Below, piece by piece: positions 41,708 to 50,447 of a stretch of 64,000 bases of DNA. Positions within the stretch are counted from its first letter, which is position 1. Each line of letters starts with the position of its first letter. Under the pieces are notes generated by a model that saw nothing but the letters and a program-made list of their open reading frames with translations, had not been told where the DNA came from and did not search any database. Position numbers and translations under genes: made by a program. The DNA comes from JAGIBJ01 sp032119595. Lineage in GTDB: Bacteria; Actinomycetota; Thermoleophilia; Solirubrobacterales; Solirubrobacteraceae. The DNA is taken from positions 1,577,716-1,641,715 of the forward strand of contig JAUMBQ010000006.1 in the NCBI GenBank assembly GCA_032119595.1. The letters run 5' to 3'.

Positions 41708-43492
41708 CTCCGGATTTCGGGATTCTTTGCGGTGATGCGAACTGTCCCTCGTCTCATGTCCCTCGCTGCCTGCCTCCGTCTGCGCCGCCGATTCCCGCTG
41801 TTGTTTGCAGTCGGCCTCCTGGTCTCGCCGGCCGGGGCGTCCGCTGCAACCGAGCGCGTGGAGACGCCCATCGTCTCGCGTTCCCCGCAGACCGATGTCG
41901 CGTCCAGCCTCGTGCGCATCCGTGTACCAATGCCGGCGACGGCAGCCGCACACCCCGAGGCGTGCGACTGGCTCCAGTACCTCCGCTTCCGCTCGGTCGA
42001 CGGCCCCGCCGAGTCGATGCAGGCCGACGCCGTCACCGTGCTGATGCCGGGCATCTTCGAGGGCGCCAGCGCCTTCGATCCGCTTGCGCGCAACGCCGTC
42101 CGCGAAGCCAAGCGCCGCGGGCGCTCCATCGAGGTCTGGGCGCTCGACCGCCGCTCCAACTGCCTGGAGGACCTCACCGGCGTGAACCGGTACGAGCAGA
42201 CCGGCAACTTCAGGGACGCGACCGACTACTACTTCAAGGGCGCCTCGATCGACGGCCGCACGTTCGGCGGGTTCAACCCCGACGATCGCTTCCTTGCTGA
42301 CATCGGCATGGCGCAGACGGTCAAGGACTACTACGCAGTACTCACGAACGAGCTCCCGAGCCAGCCGTGGCGCGAGAAGCATCTGCTGTGCGGCGGTCAC
42401 TCGCTTGGTGGTCCGCTCACGCAGATCTTCGGCGGTTGGGACTTTGACGGCGACACGAAGACCACCGAAGACGCCGGCTGGCGACAGTGCGCGGCGTTCG
42501 TTGGCTTCGAGTCGATGCTCGATCTCGACCCCACCACGGACTCCGGCCTGCTCAAGGGCGCGATCAACCTCCTCACGTTTGGGCAGGCGGGCTTCTTGCG
42601 AAAGATCTCGGTCAGCGCGCTGAAGTCGGGCAAGGTGGATCGGCACGTCAAGATCGCCGGCCTCGACCCGATGTCGACGACGTTCATGGAGGCGGTGGGC
42701 ATTGGCGCGTCGCTGCATCCGAACGAGCCGGCTGCACCGTTCATGACGAGCATCCCGGCGGCTGAACTCACCGACTCGTACTTCCATCTCATCGCGTCGA
42801 TCGACGTGAGTCGGCTGCTGCTGTCCAAGGACTCGATCCGCGATTACCAGTACACCAACGCCGGCTTGCTCGGCCAGCTCTTCGACGACAATGCGGCGCC
42901 CATCAGCGGGATCCGCGCGAGCTTCGGGTTCTACAACGGCCATCCGGTGCGGTACAACCATCTCGCCGACCAGGCCAAGAACATCACCGGCCTCAATATC
43001 GGCCTCCAGCAGGGCCCGATGATGACCCCGCGCAAGCAGCGCAAGGGAGCCAACCTCGTCGGTTGGACCAACTACGACGCGCTCGGCTCCGGTGCCACCC
43101 AGATCGGCAAGGGCATCACCGACCCGTCGACGGAGGTGACCGATGCCCGCGACTTCGCGCGCATCCAGTTCGAAGGCCCGACCAACTTCACCGAGACCTT
43201 CTTCCCGACTCGCGTGGTATCCGATCTCGCCGCGTTCTACATCGGCGATCGCGGCGGCGACCTGTCGAGCTTCAAGTACTCCCACCCGCTCACGCGCAAG
43301 CCGCGCATGGACGCGCTCGGTAGCTCGGGTGTCGCCAAGAAAGCGAAGCTGGGGTCCCCGGACCCGTTCGTGATGATGCATGGCTACGAGCACGTCGACG
43401 CCATCACGGCCGCCGAGAAGCAGAACAACGGCAAGCCCGAGGGGTCGACCAAGATGCTCGTCGACATGATCGACCGCGTGATCCCTCGCTAG
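41705..43492 (+). CDS. secreted alpha/beta-hydrolase-fold protein
   Basis: A 595-residue exported protein. Three in-frame ATGs (41705, 41735, 41756) lie before the signal peptide RRRFPLLFAVGLLVSPAGASA; the last gives the most normal signal length. The first overlaps an inverted repeat, and none has a strong ribosome binding site. The core has VTVLMPGIFEGASAF, VWALDRRSNCLED and the nucleophile elbow LLCGGHSLGGPLTQIFGGWDF with its Ser. The C-terminal MMHGYEHVDAITA carries a likely catalytic His. It is larger than common lipases, with a helical cap. It looks like a hydrolase acting on lipids or esters at the cell surface, but the substrate is unknown. Confidence 0.78.
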   Translation: MLRISGFFAVMRTVPRLMSLAACLRLRRRFPLLFAVGLLVSPAGASAATERVETPIVSRSPQTDVASSLVRIRVPMPATAAAHPEACDWLQYLRFRSVDGPAESMQADAVTVLMPGIFEGASAFDPLARNAVREAKRRGRSIEVWALDRRSNCLEDLTGVNRYEQTGNFRDATDYYFKGASIDGRTFGGFNPDDRFLADIGMAQTVKDYYAVLTNELPSQPWREKHLLCGGHSLGGPLTQIFGGWDFDGDTKTTEDAGWRQCAAFVGFESMLDLDPTTDSGLLKGAINLLTFGQAGFLRKISVSALKSGKVDRHVKIAGLDPMSTTFMEAVGIGASLHPNEPAAPFMTSIPAAELTDSYFHLIASIDVSRLLLSKDSIRDYQYTNAGLLGQLFDDNAAPISGIRASFGFYNGHPVRYNHLADQAKNITGLNIGLQQGPMMTPRKQRKGANLVGWTNYDALGSGATQIGKGITDPSTEVTDARDFARIQFEGPTNFTETFFPTRVVSDLAAFYIGDRGGDLSSFKYSHPLTRKPRMDALGSSGVAKKAKLGSPDPFVMMHGYEHVDAITAAEKQNNGKPEGSTKMLVDMIDRVIPR

Positions 43493-43524
43493 GCGCGCAG
43501 GCACCCGAAAAATTCCCTGTCCCT

Positions 43525-43541
43525 ACTTAAGGCTAGGTAAG
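43525..43541. promoter_or_regulatory. putative operator copy 1 (ACTTAAGGCTAGGTAAG)
   Basis: The sequence ACTTAAGGCTAGGTAAG lies 57 bases before the SDR gene. Its ends CTTA and TAAG are complementary. A nearly identical element lies at 44574 and a looser one at 44974, each before a gene of this neighbourhood. It may be the site of one of the TetR proteins encoded just downstream. Confidence 0.35.
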
Positions 43542-43597
43542 ATTCGGTACCTGGCCCGCGGCTCCGTACTCGGCGCCGAATTCGGGTTGTCCCTCGC

Positions 43598-44506
43598 ATG
43601 TCGTCCACCTTCAGCACTCCGGCTGTGACTCGTCGCAGCGGCGCCTCAGGCGCACGCTTGTCGCAGGGCTCGGTGCTCGTCACGGGCGCGTCCAGCGGGA
43701 TCGGTGCGGCCACGGCGCGTGCGCTCGCGGCCCGCGGATTCCACGTGCTCGCGGGCGTGCGGAATCTCGACGACGCGCTCCCCTTGACCGAGGAGAGCGA
43801 TCGCGTTGAACCGATCGTGCTCGACATCACCGACCCCGTCGCGATCGAGGCGTTTGCCGCTCGGGTCGCGAGGCTGAGCAATGGCCTGACGGCCCTGGTC
43901 AACAACGCCGGCACGATCAGTGTCGGCGCGATTGAGGCCGTCGGCGCGGATCGGTGGGAAGAGGCCATCCAGGTCAACGTGCTGGGCACGATCAATGTGA
44001 CCCGTGCGGCCTTGCCAGGCCTGCTCCGCGGGCAGGGGCGGGTCGTGAACGTGAGCTCCCCGAATGGTCGCGTGGCCCTCCCGATGTTCGGGCCGTATGC
44101 CGTGTCGAAGTTTGCGCTGGAGGCCTTCAACGACACGCTCCGACGGGAGGTGGCGCACCTCGGCGTTCGCGTGATCTGCGTCGCGCCTGGGCCGATCGCG
44201 ACCCCGATCTTCGACAAGGGCCTCGCCGAGGCCACCGAGCTGATGAACACGGCGCCGCCGGAGATGCGCGCGCGATACGAGCCGATGATCGCTTCGGCGA
44301 TCAAGGCCGCGCACAACACGCAGAGCAACGGGCACACGCCCGAGGAGGCGGCCGCCGTGATCGTGCGCGCGCTGACCGCTCGGCGGCCCCGCACGCGCTA
44401 CCCGATGGGTGTCGAGAATCGGTTTGCCACCGTGCTCTCGCGGCTCTTGCCTGATCGCGCGATGGACGCGGTCATCGCACGGGTCGCGTCGCACCACGAC
44501 CGGTAG
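43598..44506 (+). CDS. short-chain dehydrogenase/reductase
   Basis: A 302-residue NAD(P)-dependent oxidoreductase of classical SDR type. The cofactor motif is SVLVTGASSGIGAATARAL, then LVNNAGTISVGAIE, the catalytic Ser in VVNVSSPNGRVALP, and Tyr/Lys in YAVSKFALEAF, followed by VAPGPIATPIF. The N-terminal 20 residues are a loose extension. The C-terminus is longer than in minimal SDRs, similar to retinol-dehydrogenase-like members that act on lipid-type alcohols. The substrate is unknown. The promoter region contains an element shared with the following genes. Confidence 0.9.
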   Translation: MSSTFSTPAVTRRSGASGARLSQGSVLVTGASSGIGAATARALAARGFHVLAGVRNLDDALPLTEESDRVEPIVLDITDPVAIEAFAARVARLSNGLTALVNNAGTISVGAIEAVGADRWEEAIQVNVLGTINVTRAALPGLLRGQGRVVNVSSPNGRVALPMFGPYAVSKFALEAFNDTLRREVAHLGVRVICVAPGPIATPIFDKGLAEATELMNTAPPEMRARYEPMIASAIKAAHNTQSNGHTPEEAAAVIVRALTARRPRTRYPMGVENRFATVLSRLLPDRAMDAVIARVASHHDR

Positions 44507-44573
44507 GCGTCCGTCTTCAGTCGCTGAGCTGAGCGCGATCGCTCCAGTTGAGCGATGCTTAGCGCGATCCCGG

Positions 44574-44592
44574 ACTTAAGGCTAGTTCAAGT
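44574..44592. promoter_or_regulatory. putative operator copy 2 (ACTTAAGGCTAGTTCAAGT)
   Basis: ACTTAAGGCTAGTTCAAGT lies 50 bases before the start at 44642. It shares ACTTAAGGCTAG with the element at 43525 and has partly symmetrical ends (ACTT and AAGT). Confidence 0.4.
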
Positions 44593-44611
44593 GCGTTTTG
44601 GTAGCTTGAGT

Positions 44612-44633
44612 GATGCGCATCACTCTGCGCATC
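44612..44633 (+). promoter_or_regulatory. 8-bp hairpin just before the start at 44642
   Basis: GATGCGCA (44612-44619) pairs exactly with TGCGCATC (44626-44633) over the loop TCACTC. It ends 8 bases before the ATG at 44642 and occupies the place where a ribosome binding site would be, so it could control translation or be a second operator. Confidence 0.4.
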
Positions 44634-44641
44634 GTCGTCCG

Positions 44642-44941
44642 ATGTCTCTCAGTTCCATGCTCACCGAACGTCAGTTGGACGTGCTCCGCGAGGCCACGCG
44701 TGTCCGTCGGCTCGTGAGCGTGGTTCAGCATCCTGGCGGTCGCCTCGAAGACGTGGCCGCCAGCGGCTGGGAGGTCGGTCGCGTCGCGCTGCCGACCGAT
44801 GCGGAAGTCCGCCAGCTCGTGCGCGATGGGTATCTGGAGAAGGCCGGTCCGTCCGTGGCGACCTCGTTCTACGTGACCGAGGCTGGTCGCCTCGCATCGA
44901 AGGGCATGATGGCGCGCCCTCCGCTTCGCGCGACGGGCTAG
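44642..44941 (+). CDS. small protein, possibly winged-helix
   Basis: A 99-residue protein read from ATG 44642 (MSLSSMLTERQLDVLREATR). The longer frame from 44555 would run through the operator-like element and hairpin. The order helix-helix-helix-wing is suggested by LTERQLDVLREA, GGRLEDVAASGW, AEVRQLVRDGYLEKAG and SFYVTEAGRLASKG. The last phrase is common to winged-helix proteins (xxYxLTxxGRxA). It resembles MarR/PadR-like DNA-binding parts in miniature, but the family could not be fixed. It sits between the SDR and the TetR pair. Confidence 0.5.
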   Translation: MSLSSMLTERQLDVLREATRVRRLVSVVQHPGGRLEDVAASGWEVGRVALPTDAEVRQLVRDGYLEKAGPSVATSFYVTEAGRLASKGMMARPPLRATG

Positions 44942-44973
44942 TTCTCAGGCTCCCCGCCCGGAAACCAAATATT

Positions 44974-44990
44974 TTAGAGTTAGCTTCAAC
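44974..44990. promoter_or_regulatory. putative operator copy 3 (TTAGAGTTAGCTTCAAC)
   Basis: TTAGAGTTAGCTTCAAC lies 31 bases before the first TetR start. It matches the two upstream elements at TTA..G..TAG..TCAA, with more differences. The surrounding stretch AATATTTTAGAG is the most AT-rich point of the area, as expected for a promoter. Confidence 0.3.
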
Positions 44991-45021
44991 ATTCGTGTCC
45001 CCTTGTCGTTATGGTGTGGAC

Positions 45022-45639
45022 ATGGTGAGCGGCGAGGCGCCACGGGAGCGTGCGTATCAGGGGGTCCGAACGGGCGGCCGTAGCGAGCGCGTCCGGGCTT
45101 CGGTCCTGTCTGCGGCCCTCGAAGAGGTCACGCGGGTGGGCTACGCCGAGCTGTCGATGGCGCAGGTCGCGGCACGGGCCGACGTTGCGCTCACCACCGT
45201 GCATCGACGGTGGGGCTCCAAGGCGGCGCTCGTCACCGACGCGCTCGACGATCTCCTGGCCGACGGCGTTCCCGTGCCAGATCTCGGATCGATGGAACTC
45301 GACTTCCACGCGTTGGTGGTCGCCGTGGTCGCCGTCCTGCGCGACCCCGCGATGGCCGCTGGCCTCCGCGCAGCGATGCTCTTGCAGCCGGCTGACCTTG
45401 CTCGCCTGCAGGCGCGCCTCGGCGAGATCACCGACGACATTGCCGATCTCGTGGTCGGCCGGGCCATCGACCGCGGGGAGCTCGCGCGCGGCATTGACCG
45501 GCGCCGCGTGGTGGAGCTGCTCCTAGCTGGGGTTTGGATGCGGTCGTTCGTGTCTGGGATGACGGTCGACGACCGAGAGATCGCCGCGTTCGTGGCCGAC
45601 GCGATGGCAGCGGCCCGCGGACTGCCGGTGGCCGCATGA
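45022..45639 (+). CDS. TetR-family regulator, first of a coupled pair
   Basis: A 205-residue regulator read from ATG 45022 (MVSGEAPRERAYQG). An upstream GTG at 44995 is possible but has no better signal. The DNA-binding part is VRASVLSAALEEVTRVGYAEL, then SMAQVAARADVALTTVHRRWGSKAALVTDAL, followed by a ligand-binding helical domain. The ligand is unknown. Its C-terminal phrase RRVVELLLAGVWMRSFVSG recurs in the next gene as GRVVELLVASIWMRALLTG, so the two are paralogues. The stop overlaps the next ATG. Confidence 0.88.
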   Translation: MVSGEAPRERAYQGVRTGGRSERVRASVLSAALEEVTRVGYAELSMAQVAARADVALTTVHRRWGSKAALVTDALDDLLADGVPVPDLGSMELDFHALVVAVVAVLRDPAMAAGLRAAMLLQPADLARLQARLGEITDDIADLVVGRAIDRGELARGIDRRRVVELLLAGVWMRSFVSGMTVDDREIAAFVADAMAAARGLPVAA

Positions 45640-46295
45640 CCACCGCCGACCCCACCACCACGCGCCCAGCGGCGATGGACGAGTCTTCCGGTACGACGCG
45701 GACGCACCTTGGCGCTCGGCCTGGCGGCCGCAGCGAGCGGGTGCGGGCCGCGATCGTCGAGGCTACGACGGCCGAACTCCTGGCGGTCGGGTATGCGCAC
45801 CTCACGCTGTCGACGGTTGCCGAGCGCGCTGGCGTGGCCCTCAGCACTGTGCGCCGTCGTTGGGAGACGAAGGCTGCGCTGTGTGCCGCGACCATCGTCG
45901 AGATGACCGGCGACGCCGTGCCCGTGCCGGACTGCGGCACCCTCGAGGAGGACCTTCGCTCGATGGCGCAGTCGGTGTTTGAGTACTCAAGCGACCCAGC
46001 CATCGTCACCCTGATCCGCACCACGCTCGCGCTCCCCGAGTCCGAGCTCACCGAGATTCGCACGCAGCACTGGATCCGCCGCGCCGCCGTGGCGCGCGAG
46101 GTGACGCAGCGAGCGATCGCGCGCGGCGAGATCCGGCCACAGCGCAATTCCGGACGCGTCGTCGAGTTGCTCGTCGCCTCGATCTGGATGCGTGCGCTGC
46201 TCACCGGAACGCCGCTCTCGGAGGCCGAACTCGAGGCCTTCGTGCAGGACGCATTGGTGGCCGCGCGCAGCGCTGGCCCAGGCAGCCTCGCCTGA
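45636..46295 (+). CDS. TetR-family regulator, second of a coupled pair
   Basis: A 219-residue regulator with ATG inside the previous stop (ATGA). A Thr/Pro-rich N-terminal tail of about 30 residues precedes the DNA-binding domain: RAAIVEATTAELLAVGYAHL, then TLSTVAERAGVALSTVRRRWETKAAL. The ligand domain is similar to that of the preceding gene. Paired TetR proteins may form heterodimers or act in sequence; the coupling points to equal amounts. The targets are probably the lipid-related genes upstream, but this is an inference. The 3' end runs into a 20-base tandem repeat. Confidence 0.88.
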   Translation: MTTADPTTTRPAAMDESSGTTRTHLGARPGGRSERVRAAIVEATTAELLAVGYAHLTLSTVAERAGVALSTVRRRWETKAALCAATIVEMTGDAVPVPDCGTLEEDLRSMAQSVFEYSSDPAIVTLIRTTLALPESELTEIRTQHWIRRAAVAREVTQRAIARGEIRPQRNSGRVVELLVASIWMRALLTGTPLSEAELEAFVQDALVAARSAGPGSLA

Positions 46296-46350
46296 GGTTC
46301 CGCTGAACTCCCCTGAGTTCCGCCGGGCCGCCTGAGTTCTGCCGAGCGGC
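46291..46350. repeat. three 20-nt tandem repeats between convergent genes
   Basis: Three consecutive 20-base units start at 46291, 46311 and 46331. They share CCTGAG(G)TTC(C/T)GC and differ at several places. They begin in the last codons of the second TetR gene and end 13 bases before the opposing cyclase gene. No function is evident beyond the shared position with a transcript end. Confidence 0.55.
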
Positions 46351-46363
46351 CTGCTGGCGTTGG

Positions 46364-47422
<1,059 letters not shown>

Positions 47423-47731
47423 GGACGTGTCTCGGGACGGGTGACAAATGCGGCCTGGGCCGCCGGGGGGAGGCGACGGCCAGGCCGCGTACCGAACGGT
47501 AAGGCTAACGGTCGTCCGCCACAAGCGATCCATACTCATTTCAATCCACCGGAGTCCGGTGCGGCGTGAGCGGCGCGGGATGTTGGGCTCTGTTTCCTTC
47601 GGTGGCCGGGGGTTTTGGAGCCCAAGATTCGGCGGTGGGGGTGAGGCCGGGTCGGGCCCGCACCCGCACGTTGCGGGGCCGGCGACCGCGCGCGAGGGTG
47701 ATCGCGGCCGCGCGCTCTACCCTGACCCGAG

Positions 47732-50143
47732 ATGGCCGTCATTCCTGCGAGCGAGCGCCCCTGGACCGAGCTGCTCGCGCGCGGCCGCGGCGAGGGCACG
47801 CTCGTGCACCAGCAGCGCGAAGGCCCGCGGGCGGCCCGGATGGCGCCGATGCCGCGCGACCTCAATCCCGCGCTGCGAGCCGCGCTCGCGGAGCAGGGGA
47901 TGGCTGAGCTGTACCAGCACCAAGCCGACGCGATCGACCTCGCCTGGCAGGGCGCGACGATCACGACGACCGGCACCGCCAGCGGCAAGTCGCTGTGTTA
48001 CCTCGTGCCGACCGCCGAAGTGCTCATGGGCGACCCGCGAGCGCGGGCGCTCTACCTCGCGCCGACCAAGGCGCTGGCCCAAGATCAGGCCCGCCGGATC
48101 CACGCGCTCGGACTGAAACAGCTTCGCCCGGCGATCTACGACGGCGACACGCCGAAGGACCAGCGCACGCGGATCCGCCGCGAGGCGAACATCATCCTCA
48201 CGAACCCCGACATGCTCCACGTCGGCGTGCTGCCCAACCACGCCGCGTGGCGGGACCTGTTCGCGAACCTGGCCGTCGTGGTGATCGATGAGGCGCACGT
48301 CTACCGGGGCGTGTTCGGCTCGCATGTTGCGAATGTGCTGCGTCGCCTGCGTCGCCTGGCTTCGCTGTACGGCACTGAGCCTCGGTTCCTGCTTGCGAGC
48401 GCGACGATCGGGAACCCGGTCGAGCTGGCCGAGACGCTCACGGGCCTCACCGAGGTGGCGCTCGTGGACGACGACGCGTCGCCGTCGGCTGGTCGTCAGT
48501 ACGCGATGTGGGATCCGCCGCTGCTTGACGAGGACTCCGGCGCCCGCCGCTCGGCGGTCAGTGAGGCGGCCGAGATCGTGACCGACCTGGTTGAGGGCGG
48601 GGCGCGCGTGATCTGCTTCATGAAGGCGCGCAAGGGCGTCGAGATGATCAGCCGGATGGTGCGCGAGCACCTGCAGGACAGCTCCCCGATGCTCGCCGAC
48701 AAGGTGATGCCGTATCGCGCCGGCTACACACCCGAGCAGCGTCGCGAGATCGAGCAGCAGCTCGCTCGCGGCGAGCTGCGCGCCGTGATCGCCACGAACG
48801 CTCTTGAGCTCGGGATCGACATCGGGTCGCTCGACGCGTGCGTCGTCGTCACGTTCCCGGGGACGGTTGCGTCGCTCAAGCAGCAGTGGGGGCGCGCTGG
48901 GCGCCGGACCGAGGGGCTGGCGCTCTACGTGGCGGGCGACGATGCCCTCGATCAGTACTTCTGCCGCAACCCCGAGCAGTTCCTAGACCGTGCCGTGGAG
49001 TCGGCGATCCTCAATCCGTACAGCGAGCAGATCCACGCCCAGCATCTGCTCTGCGCGGCGCTCGAGGCGCCGATCACCGCCCGCGACCTGCCGTTCTTCG
49101 GGCCCGAGACGCCAGCGGCGATCGAAGCGCTTGTCGCCTCCGGCGGCCTCGTGAAGCGGCCTGCCGGCCATGTGCTCGTGGTGCCCGATTCGTATCCGGC
49201 GTCGAAGGTGTCGCTGCGATCGGCGACGGCTGAGCAGATCGTGATCGTCGACGGCGGCAGCGGCGAGATCATGGGCTCGGTCGAGCTGTCGCGGGCGTTC
49301 GGGACCGTGCACAAGGGCGCGGTGTACTTCCACCTCGGACGCAGCTACATGGTGCGTGATCTGGATGTGGTGGCCGGACGCGCGGTCGTGGATCGGTTCG
49401 AGGGGGAGTGGTACACGCAGCCCAAGACGGAGACCACCACCACCATCGACCGTCTGCTGGAGCGGCGCGAAATCCCGGGTGCCACGCTGAGTTTCGGGGA
49501 GGTGTCGGTGACGGAGACGGTGATCGGGTACCAGCGCAAGCGGTACGGCGACCACGAGGCGATCGACATCATCGGCCTCGACCTCCCGACGACCACCTTC
49601 CAGACGCAGGCCCTTTGGTACGAGCCGGCCCACGGGGCGATGGCCGACATCCCGTTCGACGCGATGCTCGGCGCGCTTCATGCGGCCGAGCACACCCAGA
49701 TCGCGGTCCTGCCGCTCCTGGCGATGTGCGACCGCTGGGACATCGGAGGCCTCTCGACCAACCTGCACATGCAGACCGCTGGCCCGACGATCTTCATCTA
49801 CGACGGCCACCCGGGCGGCATTGGCATCACGCGGGCTGGCTACGCGCGTTTCGAGGAACTCTGCGAGAGCGCGCTCACGCTGCTGAAGCAGTGCCCGTGT
49901 GAGCATGGCTGCCCGTCGTGCGTGCAGTCGCCGAAGTGCGGCAATCTCAACGACCCGCTCTCCAAGAACGGCGCGATCATGCTCCTGGAGGGCGTGATGG
50001 GCCAGGGGCCGGCGGTCAGCCCCGCCGAGGCCGCGCTGCGGTTCGTCGGGCCGCCGCCCGGGCACCTGCAGTTCCGTGCCGCGGCGGCGGGGGCGGGAGC
50101 GGAGGGCGAGGTGACGCCCGATGGTGGGCCAAGGTCGCCGTGA
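47732..50143 (+). CDS. DEAD/DEAH-box helicase with DUF1998, MrfA-like
   Basis: An 803-residue superfamily 2 helicase. The first RecA lobe has TGTASGKSLCYLVP (motif I), LYLAPTKALAQDQARR (Ia), VVIDEAHVYRGVFGSHV (II) and LLASATIGNP (III). The second lobe has GYTPEQRREIEQQLARGELRAVIATNALELGIDIG and QQWGRAGRRTEG (VI). The C-terminal third is DUF1998-like, ending with the four-cysteine motif CPCEHGCPSCVQSPKCGN, as in MrfA and yeast Hrq1 relatives. MrfA repairs mitomycin-type crosslinks in Bacillus subtilis; a DNA-repair role is expected here. ATG 47732 begins MAVIPASERPW. No partner gene (MrfB-like nuclease) was recognised next to it. Confidence 0.9.
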   Translation: MAVIPASERPWTELLARGRGEGTLVHQQREGPRAARMAPMPRDLNPALRAALAEQGMAELYQHQADAIDLAWQGATITTTGTASGKSLCYLVPTAEVLMGDPRARALYLAPTKALAQDQARRIHALGLKQLRPAIYDGDTPKDQRTRIRREANIILTNPDMLHVGVLPNHAAWRDLFANLAVVVIDEAHVYRGVFGSHVANVLRRLRRLASLYGTEPRFLLASATIGNPVELAETLTGLTEVALVDDDASPSAGRQYAMWDPPLLDEDSGARRSAVSEAAEIVTDLVEGGARVICFMKARKGVEMISRMVREHLQDSSPMLADKVMPYRAGYTPEQRREIEQQLARGELRAVIATNALELGIDIGSLDACVVVTFPGTVASLKQQWGRAGRRTEGLALYVAGDDALDQYFCRNPEQFLDRAVESAILNPYSEQIHAQHLLCAALEAPITARDLPFFGPETPAAIEALVASGGLVKRPAGHVLVVPDSYPASKVSLRSATAEQIVIVDGGSGEIMGSVELSRAFGTVHKGAVYFHLGRSYMVRDLDVVAGRAVVDRFEGEWYTQPKTETTTTIDRLLERREIPGATLSFGEVSVTETVIGYQRKRYGDHEAIDIIGLDLPTTTFQTQALWYEPAHGAMADIPFDAMLGALHAAEHTQIAVLPLLAMCDRWDIGGLSTNLHMQTAGPTIFIYDGHPGGIGITRAGYARFEELCESALTLLKQCPCEHGCPSCVQSPKCGNLNDPLSKNGAIMLLEGVMGQGPAVSPAEAALRFVGPPPGHLQFRAAAAGAGAEGEVTPDGGPRSP

Positions 50144-50447
50144 CCCCCTCGCTGGACGTGTGTTGCACACGAACCATTCCGTCCAAACGTGCCCGGGGCG
50201 CATAGTTGGCGCATTACCACTCTGTCTCTCGGGACGGTTGTTCGGTAAGTCTCAACGGCTACTGGGCGGATGATTTCGGCCGGTTTCTCGGGCGTTTTCG
50301 CCATCACCGGTGTCGTGGGTTGAGCGTTCGTCAAGTGATTGATTGACCAGCTGACGGTTTTCTGGGACAACCTGTCCCCCATTTAGGGGGGCGAATTTTG
50401 GTCGCCCGGCGCCTCTACCTAAGAGAGCCGCCGAATCGAAGGAACCC
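50144..50447 (+). promoter_or_regulatory. 304-base leader/promoter region with two overlapping hairpins
   Basis: No gene is seen in this gap. Near its 3' end are two mutually exclusive hairpins: GGGACA/TGTCCC (50364-50369 with 50373-50378) and CCCCC/GGGGG (50376-50380 with 50386-50390, loop ATTTA). They share bases 50376-50378, so only one can form. The start codon GTG 50448 is 57 bases later, preceded by AAGGAA. The rest is comparatively AT-rich and should hold the promoter for the secreted-protein operon. The pairing is by inspection and not energy-calculated. Confidence 0.45.

Noticed and set aside
41669..43504. 611-codon frame opposite the secreted hydrolase
   Set aside because: Same shadow pattern. 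The plus-strand frame has a signal peptide and a GGHSLGG elbow; this one has neither.
46291..46350. 20-nt repeats as a CRISPR or attachment site
   Set aside because: Contiguous imperfect units without spacers, with no integrase nearby.
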